The position numbers and the translations under genes were made by a program. The notes beneath the pieces are model-generated. The model saw only the letters and a list, made by a program, of their open reading frames with translations, searched no databases and had not been told where the DNA came from. 64,000 nt of DNA from DLAJ01 sp023663615 (GTDB lineage: Bacteria > Bacillota > Clostridia > Lachnospirales > Lachnospiraceae), in NCBI GenBank assembly GCA_023663615.1, contig JAMPHA010000002.1, forward strand, positions 62,001 through 126,000, given 5' to 3'. This document shows, piece after piece, positions 17,324-25,708 of this stretch (position 1 is the first letter of the stretch; each line of letters opens with the position of its first letter).

Positions 17324-18268
17324 ATGGACCGGATCGCCGTTTTGATTCCCTGCTACAATGAGGCGCAGACAATAAAAAAGGTCGTGACCGATGCGAAAGC
17401 GGCGCTGCCGGACGCCGTGATCTATGTCTATGACAATAATTCAACGGATGGCAGCGGAGAGATCGCAAGTGCGGCGGGCGCTATTGTCCGCCATGAATAT
17501 ATGCAGGGCAAGGGAAATGTGATCCGCCGGATGTTTCGCGAGATTGACGCGGAATGCTATCTGATGATCGACGGGGACGACACGTATCCATTAAACTGCG
17601 CGGAAGAAATGGTAGACAAGGTACTTTCCCACAAGACGGACATGGTCATCGGAGACCGTCTCTCCTCCACTTATTTTACCCAGAACAAGCGCCCCTTCCA
17701 TAATTTTGGAAACAGTCTGGTGCGCTCCAGCATCAACTGTCTGTTTCATTCGGAAATCAAGGATATTATGACCGGATACCGCGCGTTCAGCTACAATTTC
17801 GTCAAAACTTTTCCCGTGCTCTCACGCGGCTTTGAGATTGAGACAGAAATGACGATCCATGCCGTCTACAATCATATGCAGCTTGAAAATGTCGTCGTTG
17901 ACTATAAAGACCGCCCGGAGGGCAGTGTCTCGAAGCTCAGCACCTATTCCGACGGCTTCAAAGTGCTCCGCATGATCGTAAAGCTGTTCAAAAATTATAA
18001 ACCGATGGCGTTTTACGGACTGTTCTCCCTCATCCTGTTCGCCTTTGCGATCGGATTTTTTATTCCCGTATTCAGCGAATTTCTGCGCACAGGACTTGTG
18101 CTGAAATTTCCGACGCTGTTCGTCTGCTGCTTTACGGCGCTCGCAGGCATTATCTCGCTGTTTTCCGGTCTGATCCTTTCTAACCTGAATCAGAAGAACC
18201 GGCGCGATTTTGAGATCACGCTGATGGACGCCGACAGCCGCTTCCGCGCCCAAAAAGAACGCTCCTAA
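17324..18268 (+). CDS. Glycosyltransferase family 2, DPM1-like with C-terminal membrane helices
   Basis: 314 residues from the ATG at 17324 (AAAGGAG about 11 bases upstream). The GT-A fold shows VLIPCYNEAQTIKK, the nucleotide-binding VYDNNSTDGS near residue 40, and the metal-binding IDGDDTYP near residue 95. Two membrane helices (about 227-247 and 262-284) anchor the C terminus, followed by a cytoplasmic tail. This is the layout of polyprenyl-phosphate hexosyltransferases, which make undecaprenyl-phosphate sugars used as donors outside the membrane. The neighbouring GtrII-like protein at 25709-27274 would be a natural user of such a donor; that link is inference. A bidirectional terminator follows. 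Confidence 0.88.
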   Translation: MDRIAVLIPCYNEAQTIKKVVTDAKAALPDAVIYVYDNNSTDGSGEIASAAGAIVRHEYMQGKGNVIRRMFREIDAECYLMIDGDDTYPLNCAEEMVDKVLSHKTDMVIGDRLSSTYFTQNKRPFHNFGNSLVRSSINCLFHSEIKDIMTGYRAFSYNFVKTFPVLSRGFEIETEMTIHAVYNHMQLENVVVDYKDRPEGSVSKLSTYSDGFKVLRMIVKLFKNYKPMAFYGLFSLILFAFAIGFFIPVFSEFLRTGLVLKFPTLFVCCFTALAGIISLFSGLILSNLNQKNRRDFEITLMDADSRFRAQKERS

Positions 18269-18271
18269 ATG

Positions 18272-18387
18272 AAAGGACGCTTTGCGTCCTTTTAACTTAT
18301 AGGATTTTCGTAGTCTGGAAGAATCGCTTCGCAGATTCTAAAAGAAATGCCACAGGCATTTCTTTGAAAGGACGCAAAGCGTCCTTT
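18272..18387. terminator. Bidirectional terminator array between convergent genes
   Basis: Four hairpins stand in a row: AAAGGACGC/GCGTCCTTT at 18272-18292; AGAATC/GATTCT near 18318-18342; AAAGAAATGCC/GGCATTTCTTT near 18343-18366; and AAAGGACGC/GCGTCCTTT again at 18367-18387. T-runs follow on both strands. The first and last hairpins share the same arms, so they can also pair with each other. Confidence 0.8.
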
Positions 18388-18388
18388 T

Positions 18389-21300
18389 TTACACAAACGC
18401 GCATTCCCAGACCGCGACCCCGCTGTCCTGAAACACCTCGCGCAGCCGTTCGCCAAGCTGCTGTCTGGTAACGCCCCTCTTTAAGATCACCTGAATAAAT
18501 CCGCCGCCGCCCGCACCGGCAATGAAACGGCCGTCGATCAGATCCTCGCAGACAAGGAATATCTGCTCGATACAGGTATTCGTCGAACCGGCGTCCAGCT
18601 TCTTCGACAGCTCCCAATGCCGGTTCAGCAGCGCGGCAAAACCGTCGATATTCCCCTCCTCCAGTTCAAACCGCATCATCGCCGCGACACGCTTCATCTC
18701 GTAAAGCGCCTCAACCGACTCCTCCCTGCCGCCGATATAATTGCCGACCACATCCCGCAGCAGATTTCTCGCCAATCGTCTCTGCCCCGTGTAGATCAAC
18801 GCAAATCGTTCCTGTAATTCCTTTTTTGCCTCATCCGGGACCGTGACATACGAAACCCTGATCTGTTGATGCAGTCCCGGTCTCGTCGTGATCAGTTTGA
18901 TACCGCCCGTCAGACCGCCGACCTGATCCTGCCAGCCGCCCCCCGTGCTCATGATCTGTTCCATACAGGAAACGGTCTCATACACTGCCTCATCCGAAAG
19001 CTCCCTGCCTAAAAAAGCAAAAATTCCTTTCACGCACGCGCCTGAGAGGATGGAGCTTGTGCCAAGACCGGAGCCCTTCGGCACACCCACGACCTGCGTT
19101 GACAGATAAATGCCGCCGCCCAGCCGCCTTAAGATCTGCGTTAAGTCCGCCTCTCCCTCCATCGGAATAATCCCGCACGCAATCAACGCCGCCTTATGCA
19201 GCGCAAAAAAATCATACGGATTATGACAGTCCCGAATCTCTTCCACAGAATGCGCCTCACCGCGCGCGTCAAGATCGGCGCTCTCAAACGCAACATAATA
19301 TTCGCTCATCTTCCGTACACGCACCTGAACCGGCAGCACACCGTTTAAGGTAATGGCAGCGTTTAATACCACGCCGCCCTGCTCATTGCATTGAGGCGGC
19401 GTATCCGTCCATCCTCCTCCCCAGTTGACGCGCACAGGGAGCGCAACGGAAACATCTTCTTGAACAATGTTCAATCCATCGCTTTCCGGCAGCGCCGCGC
19501 GGCCTTCGCGGAAAATCTCGTCGCGGATCGTATCAAAGCACATGCCTTCCAGCATCCCGTCGTCATAGCCTGCCACGGAACGCTGCCCCTGCCTCAGACC
19601 ACGGGATAAATGATAGTAAATTCTGATCTTTTCCGAGAAATCCGCTGTCTGTGCATATTGAAGCAGCATGGTGAGCTGCTGCCCGCTCACGCCGCGCTCT
19701 CCGAATATTTGCAGACATGTAAGATAATCCTGCCTTTTCCTGACGGCATACAGAAACTTTCTGACAATGATCTCGTTTTCGAGCTGTTTCTGCCATTTCG
19801 GGATCATCGCGGTATCCGCCTCCCGAAAGCTCTCCTCCAGACTTAACCGCCTTGCAGAAAGCCATTTCTCCCGCTCTTTCGGAGCACATGCGCCGTCTGC
19901 CGCCGCGCGGTGCAAAAACAGTGCCGAAGCCACAGCCTCCTCCATCGTCCGGAAGACCGGATACAACGCCGCGTTCCACAGACAGCACGCTTCTTCCGCA
20001 CGATCAGACCATAACGCCGCCGTGCCGGTCTGCATGATCCGGAGCAAACCTTTCAAAGTCGTTCCCAAAAACGGCGCGTCGCCTGCAAGCGTTCCCTTCG
20101 GATTATCTTTTGCCGCGTAAACGCGCACGACACACCCGCCATCCCTTAAATACAGTCCGTGCAGCACAATGCCGGGCGGCACATGCACGCTGCCGATCCG
20201 CAGATTGGAAAGAATACTGCCATGCCCGATCTCAGCGTCCGCCTCCACATAGCTTTGCTCCACATAAACGCCGTTTCCAAGCGAACCGGCCCGTTCCACA
20301 ACCGAATGGTGCATCGCCGTATTTTGCGGCGGGGATACATGTCCGCCGCAGACGGAAAATACTTCTTTTTTCCAATCTAAAAACTCATAATCCTCCACGC
20401 CCGACGTCACGAGCGCGAGCAGCTCCCCCGTCGTACCGAAATGGATGAATTTTGCCGGCGAAAGGCAGATGAGCTTCATGGAAAAAGAATGGATCGCCTG
20501 CCATATCTGCGTCCGGCATTCATGCAGCTCGTCATTGAGCTCGCCCTCAGCCGCCTCTAAATAATACTGATCGAGCGTCGCCTCCTCCGCGAGCGGATAC
20601 AGAAAATCCCCGTAAAAACTGATCCGCGCCCTCTCGTTGACGAAACGCCCGTACTTATCCGCATCCACAACGCCATCCGTCGATATGAGCGAAAACAGTG
20701 CGCCAAGCAGTTCCGCGTCCAAAAGCACCGCTCCCGTATCCAGATCCACGCAGCCCTTGTCGTTCACCGCGCCAAGCCGCGTAAGTTCCTCCTCGGACTG
20801 TTTATGCAAAAAGCGGCCGACCACATCGTTTCCGTTATTTAAGAAAACACCATGCTCTTTTCCGACCGCCACATTTTCTTTGACGGAAATCGCCGCCGCG
20901 CCGTGAAACTGCGCATCGATCTGCAGCGGATTGAATAAAAGAAGCACGTCGCCCGAAAGGACGAGCATTCCCTCAGGAATCCTGCCCGCTACCCCCGCCA
21001 TGGAGATCATAAATTCATCAAAAAGCGTGGACGCTCTTCCGTCCGGCAGTTCGCGCGGCACGGGTGAAAAAAGTTTCCCGCACACACTGTACTGCGGCAC
21101 GCGCTTACTGTCCCCGCCGGAATGAATGACTAAGATCCGCTTTCCCCGAAAAATATCCGTCGGGGACAACGCGCCTCCATCCTTGGTCCGATGTTCTGCG
21201 CACGCCGCCCCCGCCTTCTCTGCTGCACGTTCCGCCGCACATTCTTCTTTTTCCCGATACTGCGCAATATATTTCAGCACATGAAACGTCGCTCCGCCGC

Positions 21301-21550
21301 TGCCTACCCGCTTTCCCTGCGGATCCGGCAATACGGCATACTCCGTCTGCCGCGGAAGGTGCCCGTTCTTTATGCGCTCCGCAATCTGCTGCCGGTATAC
21401 CTCCGCCTGCTCCTCATTGGACGCCGTGAGAATGACATGATCCCAATGGATCGCATTCTTACTGCGTATCCCGCGTACATACTCCTCCCACGAATCCATA
21501 TAGCTCTGCCTTAAAAACAGATTATTCAGCTTTGCGTACCGATTCTCCAT
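18389..21550 (-). CDS. fkp: Bifunctional L-fucokinase / fucose-1-phosphate guanylyltransferase (Fkp)
   Basis: 1053 residues, close to the family length of about 950-1080. The N-terminal half is the nucleotidyltransferase domain (GKRVGSGGATFHVLKYI near residue 80, then ILVIHSGGDSKRVPQYS and a C-terminal left-handed helix region). The C-terminal third is a GHMP kinase: substrate motif RVNWGGGWTDTPPQ and ATP-binding PKGSGLGTSSILSGA, with a C-terminal GAGGGGF loop. Together these phosphorylate L-fucose and form GDP-L-fucose from GTP, a salvage route. The fucose mutarotase gene directly upstream supports fucose as substrate. AAGGAG lies before the ATG. A heptose homologue cannot be fully excluded. 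Confidence 0.9.
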   Translation of the reverse strand: MENRYAKLNNLFLRQSYMDSWEEYVRGIRSKNAIHWDHVILTASNEEQAEVYRQQIAERIKNGHLPRQTEYAVLPDPQGKRVGSGGATFHVLKYIAQYREKEECAAERAAEKAGAACAEHRTKDGGALSPTDIFRGKRILVIHSGGDSKRVPQYSVCGKLFSPVPRELPDGRASTLFDEFMISMAGVAGRIPEGMLVLSGDVLLLFNPLQIDAQFHGAAAISVKENVAVGKEHGVFLNNGNDVVGRFLHKQSEEELTRLGAVNDKGCVDLDTGAVLLDAELLGALFSLISTDGVVDADKYGRFVNERARISFYGDFLYPLAEEATLDQYYLEAAEGELNDELHECRTQIWQAIHSFSMKLICLSPAKFIHFGTTGELLALVTSGVEDYEFLDWKKEVFSVCGGHVSPPQNTAMHHSVVERAGSLGNGVYVEQSYVEADAEIGHGSILSNLRIGSVHVPPGIVLHGLYLRDGGCVVRVYAAKDNPKGTLAGDAPFLGTTLKGLLRIMQTGTAALWSDRAEEACCLWNAALYPVFRTMEEAVASALFLHRAAADGACAPKEREKWLSARRLSLEESFREADTAMIPKWQKQLENEIIVRKFLYAVRKRQDYLTCLQIFGERGVSGQQLTMLLQYAQTADFSEKIRIYYHLSRGLRQGQRSVAGYDDGMLEGMCFDTIRDEIFREGRAALPESDGLNIVQEDVSVALPVRVNWGGGWTDTPPQCNEQGGVVLNAAITLNGVLPVQVRVRKMSEYYVAFESADLDARGEAHSVEEIRDCHNPYDFFALHKAALIACGIIPMEGEADLTQILRRLGGGIYLSTQVVGVPKGSGLGTSSILSGACVKGIFAFLGRELSDEAVYETVSCMEQIMSTGGGWQDQVGGLTGGIKLITTRPGLHQQIRVSYVTVPDEAKKELQERFALIYTGQRRLARNLLRDVVGNYIGGREESVEALYEMKRVAAMMRFELEEGNIDGFAALLNRHWELSKKLDAGSTNTCIEQIFLVCEDLIDGRFIAGAGGGGFIQVILKRGVTRQQLGERLREVFQDSGVAVWECAFV

Positions 21551-21562
21551 TCGTTTTTCTCC

Positions 21563-22015
21563 TTACGCCAGCATGTCCGGCGTGATCACGCCTTTTTGCA
21601 GCATCACGTTCGCATACACCGCCTGCTCGCCCGTCGCGATGACTGCAAATGCTTTTTTGGACTCCTCATAAAAAGCAAACCGTTCGATATATCCGATCTT
21701 TTCCCTGCTGTTCCCCTCTGCCTGTTCCACAATCTCAGAAATCGTATCCCAGATCGGAAAATGATCGGGATCCTGCGGTTCGGGCGCCATTAAGTTAATC
21801 GGATACTTCACATATGTATCCGTCGGGACGACTTTTAAGATCGCGCGCAGCAGCTCCGGCACGCCATGCCCGTCGCAGCGGATCACGCGTGTATCTTTTC
21901 CGACGGACTGCGCCGGAAAATTGCCGTCCGCAATGACCAGATAATCGCCGTGTCCCATCTCACACAGCGCTTTCAGCAGTTCGGGAGATAAGATCTCCGG
22001 TATTCCTTTCAGCAT
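21563..22015 (-). CDS. fucU: L-fucose mutarotase (RbsD/FucU family)
   Basis: 150 residues from the ATG at 22015, preceded by AAAGGAG 7 bases upstream; an upstream in-frame start at 22051 would lack a good ribosome site. FucU/RbsD features are MLKGIPEILSPELLKALCEM with MGHGDYLVIADGNFPA (His and Asp of the active site) and the closing VYANVMLQKGV. The enzyme interconverts alpha- and beta-L-fucose. It ends 12 bases before fkp, so the two are co-expressed and probably act in sequence to feed GDP-fucose synthesis. Confidence 0.92.
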   Translation of the reverse strand: MLKGIPEILSPELLKALCEMGHGDYLVIADGNFPAQSVGKDTRVIRCDGHGVPELLRAILKVVPTDTYVKYPINLMAPEPQDPDHFPIWDTISEIVEQAEGNSREKIGYIERFAFYEESKKAFAVIATGEQAVYANVMLQKGVITPDMLA

Positions 22016-22050
22016 AGAGAGACTCCTTTCGTTCTTATCACAGTCAGGCA

Positions 22051-22098
22051 ATTGCGAAACGCACCATGCGGGCTATGCGGTTGGATGCGTTTCGCAAT
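22051..22098. repeat. Palindrome with ATTGCGAAACGCA arms
   Basis: Perfect 13-base inverse arms at 22051-22063 and 22086-22098 around a 22-base loop, between the WecG/TagA-type gene and fucU. The same 13-mer occurs at 41906-41918 inside the eCIS, also intergenic and close to TATCACAG. It could be a mobile palindromic element or an mRNA hairpin. Confidence 0.6.
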
Positions 22099-22115
22099 CA
22101 CCTGTTATCACAGTT

Positions 22116-22913
22116 TTAGATCCGGCGCGGTCCATCCGCGTCGGCTTTCCCTTTCGCGCGCAGTCTGCGGTTCTCGGCGCGCACCAGCTTTACAAATTTC
22201 AGATTCGTCGTAAGGTAACGCTTCATCAGCCGCCCCGGTTCCTGACACAGACGATACAGCCATTCAAGGGAACATTTCTGCATCCATTTCGGCGCTCTTT
22301 TTATTGTGCCCGCATGAAAATCAAAGCCGGCGCCGACGCCGAGCATGACCGCGTGTACTTTTCCCTCATGCGCCCTCATCCAATTTTCCTGCTTAGGCGC
22401 GCCTAAACCCACCCATAAAATATCTGCGCCGGATTCATTGATCAGGCGCACTGCTTCCTCGTCCTCCTCCGCAGTCAGTTCCCGAAAGGGCGGCGAGACA
22501 AATCCCGCTGTCTTCAAATGCGGATACGTCTGTTTCAGCTTTGCCTCCAGTGCCCTAATCGTCTCGGCCGATCCGCCAAAAAAATAATGTTTGAACGCTG
22601 TTCTATTTTTTTCGGCATCCTGAAACAGCTCCCCCATTAAGTCCGGTCCGGCAACGCGCTGCGCTTCCGGGAAGCCCCGTTTCCTGCTGACGACGGACAG
22701 CGGTTTCCCGTCCGGCAGCACATAAGCCGCGCCGTTCTGAACCGCCATATAATCAGGGTTTTCGTATGCCATCACCGTTGTATGCACATTCGAAACGCAG
22801 ATGTATTTTCCGCGCAGTTCCTCGATGTGCTCTTTTAACAGCGCCACCACCTCCGACATGTTTGTCACGCAGACATGCACGCCCAAGATGTCGCAGACCG
22901 GAAGTCGTTTCAT
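22116..22913 (-). CDS. WecG/TagA/CpsF family glycosyltransferase (GT26)
   Basis: 265 residues from the ATG at 22913 (GGGGAGG 8 bases upstream; a TTG at 22919 is less likely). Family signatures are VSNVHTTVMAYENPDYMAV, NGAAYVLPDGKPLSVVSR, the block ADILWVGLGAPKQENWM, and GVGAGFDFHAGTIKRAPKWM. These soluble or peripheral enzymes add the second sugar, typically N-acetylmannosamine, to a lipid-linked GlcNAc at the cytoplasmic membrane, starting teichoic acid or enterobacterial-antigen-like polymers. It lies between ugd and fucU in an apparent operon. The acceptor lipid glycan is inferred from family. Confidence 0.9.
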   Translation of the reverse strand: MKRLPVCDILGVHVCVTNMSEVVALLKEHIEELRGKYICVSNVHTTVMAYENPDYMAVQNGAAYVLPDGKPLSVVSRKRGFPEAQRVAGPDLMGELFQDAEKNRTAFKHYFFGGSAETIRALEAKLKQTYPHLKTAGFVSPPFRELTAEEDEEAVRLINESGADILWVGLGAPKQENWMRAHEGKVHAVMLGVGAGFDFHAGTIKRAPKWMQKCSLEWLYRLCQEPGRLMKRYLTTNLKFVKLVRAENRRLRAKGKADADGPRRI

Positions 22914-22983
22914 GCACAAATCCTCCCCAAACCAAAACGCAGGACAACGATTCTATCCTCCCAAAAGAACTGCCAAAAGCAAA

Positions 22984-23060
22984 CCCCAGAAGAACTCCGC
23001 CGCAGGCTAGCCCCAGAAGAACTCCGCCGCAGGCTAGCCCCAGAAGAACTCCGCCGCAGG
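22984..23060. repeat. 27-bp tandem repeat upstream of the WecG/TagA gene
   Basis: A 27-base unit beginning CCCCAGAAGAACTCCGCCG occurs at 22984-23010 and 23011-23037, and in truncated form at 23038-23060. Each copy can pair with GGCGGAGTTCTTC at 23059-23071. No spacers are present, so it is not a CRISPR array. Confidence 0.85.
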
Positions 23061-23099
23061 CGGAGTTCTTCGAAAGAGTTTGCCCCCGGCAAACTCTTT
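23043..23099 (-). terminator. Double hairpin after ugd
   Basis: Two perfect hairpins: GAAGAACTCCGCC with GGCGGAGTTCTTC (23043-23071) and AAAGAGTTTGCC with GGCAAACTCTTT (23073-23099). They lie immediately past the ugd stop codon on the minus strand. The U-tract is short on that strand, so readthrough into the WecG/TagA gene is possible. Confidence 0.65.
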
Positions 23100-23100
23100 T

Positions 23101-24342
23101 TTAGTCCCTAAAATACAGATCCCGCGTATACACCTTGTCAAGCACGTCCTTTAAGTCCTCGCTGTAGCGGTTTGCGATGATCACGGTACTCATCTTCTTA
23201 AATTCTTCAAGATCGCGGATGACTCTGCTGCCAAAAAATTCCTCGTCCCTGCAGCTCGGCTCATAGACGACGACCTCTAAGCCTTTCGCCTTGATGCGCT
23301 TCATGACGCCCTGAATGGAGCTTTGGCGGAAATTGTCGGAATCCGACTTCATCGTCAAACGGTACACGCCGACGCGGCATTCCTTTCCTTTTGCGCCAAA
23401 CGTTCCCGTCGCGCGGTCATAATAGCCTGCCTTTTCCATGATCTGCTCCGCAATAAATTCTTTTCTCGTCCGGTTCGCATCCACGATCGCGCCGATGATG
23501 TTGTTTGGCACGTCATTAAAATTGGCGAGAAGCTGCTTCGTATCTTTCGGCAGACAGTAACCACCGTATCCGAACGAAGGATTATTGTAATGCGTGCCGA
23601 TGCGGGGATCGAGCCCCACGCCCTCAATGATGGACTTGGAATCCAATCCTCTGACCTCCGCGTAAGTATCCAGCTCGTTAAAAAAGGAAACACGGAGCGC
23701 AAGATACGTATTGGCAAACAGCTTGACCGCCTCCGCCTCCGTCAGATTCATAAACAGCGTCGGGATGTCCTCTTTGATCGCGCCCTGCTGTAAGAGCGAG
23801 GCGAACGTATGCGCCGCCTCGACCAGACGCGCATTTTCCATCGGCGCGCCGACAATGATCCGCGAAGGGTACAGATTATCGTAAAGTGCCCGTCCCTCCC
23901 GCAGAAATTCCGGCGAAAAGATCACATTATCCGTCCCGAACTTTGCCCGCACCGACTCGGTATAACCGACCGGGATCGTGGATTTGATCACCATGACTGC
24001 ATTCGGATTCGCTTTTAGGACAAGCCGGATGACCGCCTCCACGGACGAGGTGTCAAAATAATTCCTGACCGGATCATAATTGGTCGGCGTTGAGATAATG
24101 ACAAAATCAGCATCCCGATATGCCGCCTCACCGTCCGTCGTCGCGGTAAGCTTCAATTCCGGCTTTGCCAGATATTCCTCCAGTTCCCGATCGACGATCG
24201 GCGATTTCCTTTTGTTGATCATCTCCACCTTTTCCGGTATGATGTCCACCGCTTTTACCTCGTTGTGCTGTGATAAGAGCACAGCGTTCGAGAGTCCGAC
24301 ATAGCCTGTTCCGGCGACTGCGATTTTGTACATTTCCTTCAT
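23101..24342 (-). CDS. ugd: UDP-glucose 6-dehydrogenase
   Basis: 413 residues, normal length. It oxidises UDP-glucose to UDP-glucuronate with two NAD+. The Rossmann motif AVAGTGYVGLSNAVLL is at the N terminus. The active-site Cys is in GYGGYCLPKDTKQL near residue 260, and EFLREGRALYDNLYPSRI and KLFANTYLALRVSFFNELD are typical of the family. Starts at 24342 or 24333 are both possible. It begins a transcript from an extended -10 promoter at 24474-24504. It supplies the substrate of the CapI-like epimerase at 12643-13644. Confidence 0.95.
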   Translation of the reverse strand: MKEMYKIAVAGTGYVGLSNAVLLSQHNEVKAVDIIPEKVEMINKRKSPIVDRELEEYLAKPELKLTATTDGEAAYRDADFVIISTPTNYDPVRNYFDTSSVEAVIRLVLKANPNAVMVIKSTIPVGYTESVRAKFGTDNVIFSPEFLREGRALYDNLYPSRIIVGAPMENARLVEAAHTFASLLQQGAIKEDIPTLFMNLTEAEAVKLFANTYLALRVSFFNELDTYAEVRGLDSKSIIEGVGLDPRIGTHYNNPSFGYGGYCLPKDTKQLLANFNDVPNNIIGAIVDANRTRKEFIAEQIMEKAGYYDRATGTFGAKGKECRVGVYRLTMKSDSDNFRQSSIQGVMKRIKAKGLEVVVYEPSCRDEEFFGSRVIRDLEEFKKMSTVIIANRYSEDLKDVLDKVYTRDLYFRD

Positions 24343-24473
24343 CGTTCCTTTCTCCTGTTCTGCTTTTTTATTTTTTTAACAACGTGTATTGTATGCCATT
24401 TTTCTATTGTCACACCTCATACTGCCAAAACAAAAATTCAAATCTTCTTCCACATTTTGCAATGACAAGTGAT

Positions 24474-24504
24474 ATTATAGCACATTCTCCTCTGCCTGTG
24501 CCAA
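24474..24504 (-). promoter_or_regulatory. Promoter for the ugd operon
   Basis: On the minus strand a perfect TATAAT (24474-24479) is preceded by TGC, an extended -10 motif. TTGGCA (24499-24504) lies 19 bases upstream. The start codon is about 130 bases downstream. The 327-base gap 24343-24669 holds only this and the divergent GT8 promoter. Confidence 0.65.
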
Positions 24505-24582
24505 AAACTTCTTTCTTTTTATCCCTTTATCCCGGAATCGCACAAAATAATAAAAAACAACGTTTTCGCGGGTATTCTTTTG

Positions 24583-24591
24583 TGATATACT
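24583..24591 (+). promoter_or_regulatory. Extended -10 promoter for GT8
   Basis: TGATATACT gives TGn followed by TATACT (5/6) on the plus strand, in an AT-rich stretch about 80 bases before the gene. No strong -35 is seen, which extended -10 promoters tolerate. Confidence 0.5.
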
Positions 24592-24669
24592 AATATATTA
24601 TATTTTATCGCTTCAACACACTGTGCATACACGGTGGGTTTTATGATCATAATCGGCGGGGACGACAGG

Positions 24670-25695
24670 ATGAACTTAGATGTACTTTATCAGTTTAATG
24701 AAAAATACGCACCTTATGCAGGCGTTTCCATGACTTCTCTGCTGGAGACGAATCAGGAAATGGAAAAAATCCGCATTTTTATACTTGGAGAAGGTTTGAC
24801 TGCGGAGAGTATGACTCGTTTTCAGCGCATGGCGGACCGATATGGCTGTGAGCTCCGTTTTATTTCCATCGACGACATGATCGAACGCATGAAACAGATG
24901 GGACTTCCGTCTTATCGCGGCTCCTATGCCGCTAATATGCGTCTTTTTTTAGCCGATCTGCTCGATGACAGCGTTGACCGCCTTCTCTATTTGGATTCCG
25001 ATACCATTGTGTTAACGAACCTTGAAAAGCTGCTCCGGATCGATCTCGGCGCATATCCGCTTGCAATGGCGTTTGATTCTGTCATATCCAACATGCGAAA
25101 AAATATTGGCTTTTCCGCGCAGGAGGATTATTACAACTCCGGTGTGATCCTGTTTCAGATGCAGAAATGGAAAGAGCAAAAACTATCCGATCAAATTGCA
25201 GCATATGTAATAAAAGAAAAACCGAATTTTTCCTCTCCTGATCAGGATCTGTTGAACATTGTCTGCAAAAACAGAATCTACCGCCTGCCTCCGCAATTTA
25301 ATCTGCAGCCCATGCATCTGGTCTTCCGCACAGAGGATTACTGGAAATACTATCTCAGGGCTTCTTACTATGACAAAGCAGAAATTGAGTATGCAAGGGA
25401 AAATCCTGTTATTTTGCACTTTTTCCGTTTTATGGGGGAATTCCCATGGCACCGCGGCAACGTTCATCCGGACAATGATATTTTTGACCGATACCTGAAA
25501 ATTTCCGAGTGGAGCGACTACATCAAACAGCCCTCCGACGCCAATTATGTCATGAAGATTGAGAAGTTTTTATATCGTTTCCTGCCCGGACCGCTTTTCC
25601 TAAGCATCTTCCGGAGAGCGCACGTTTACATGATGAAAAGAACCGCCCATGCACTAAAAAAAGGAAAGCAGTACCACATCTATCAAGGAAAATAA
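24670..25695 (+). CDS. Glycosyltransferase family 8
   Basis: 341 residues from the ATG at 24670, with GGGG about 8 bases upstream; an in-frame ATG at 24634 is possible. GT8 hallmarks are YAPYAGVSMTSLLETN at the N terminus, the metal-binding LLYLDSDTIVLTNLEKLL (Asp-Ser-Asp), YYNSGVILFQMQKW, and DQDLLNIVCK, with a His near the C-terminal region (VILHFFRFMGEFPWHRG). These retaining transferases use UDP-glucose or UDP-galactose to extend surface glycans or proteins. The 3' end is 13 bases from the GtrII-like gene, suggesting an operon. The acceptor is unknown. Confidence 0.9.
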   Translation: MNLDVLYQFNEKYAPYAGVSMTSLLETNQEMEKIRIFILGEGLTAESMTRFQRMADRYGCELRFISIDDMIERMKQMGLPSYRGSYAANMRLFLADLLDDSVDRLLYLDSDTIVLTNLEKLLRIDLGAYPLAMAFDSVISNMRKNIGFSAQEDYYNSGVILFQMQKWKEQKLSDQIAAYVIKEKPNFSSPDQDLLNIVCKNRIYRLPPQFNLQPMHLVFRTEDYWKYYLRASYYDKAEIEYARENPVILHFFRFMGEFPWHRGNVHPDNDIFDRYLKISEWSDYIKQPSDANYVMKIEKFLYRFLPGPLFLSIFRRAHVYMMKRTAHALKKGKQYHIYQGK

Positions 25696-25708
25696 AAAGG
25701 AGTTTCTT

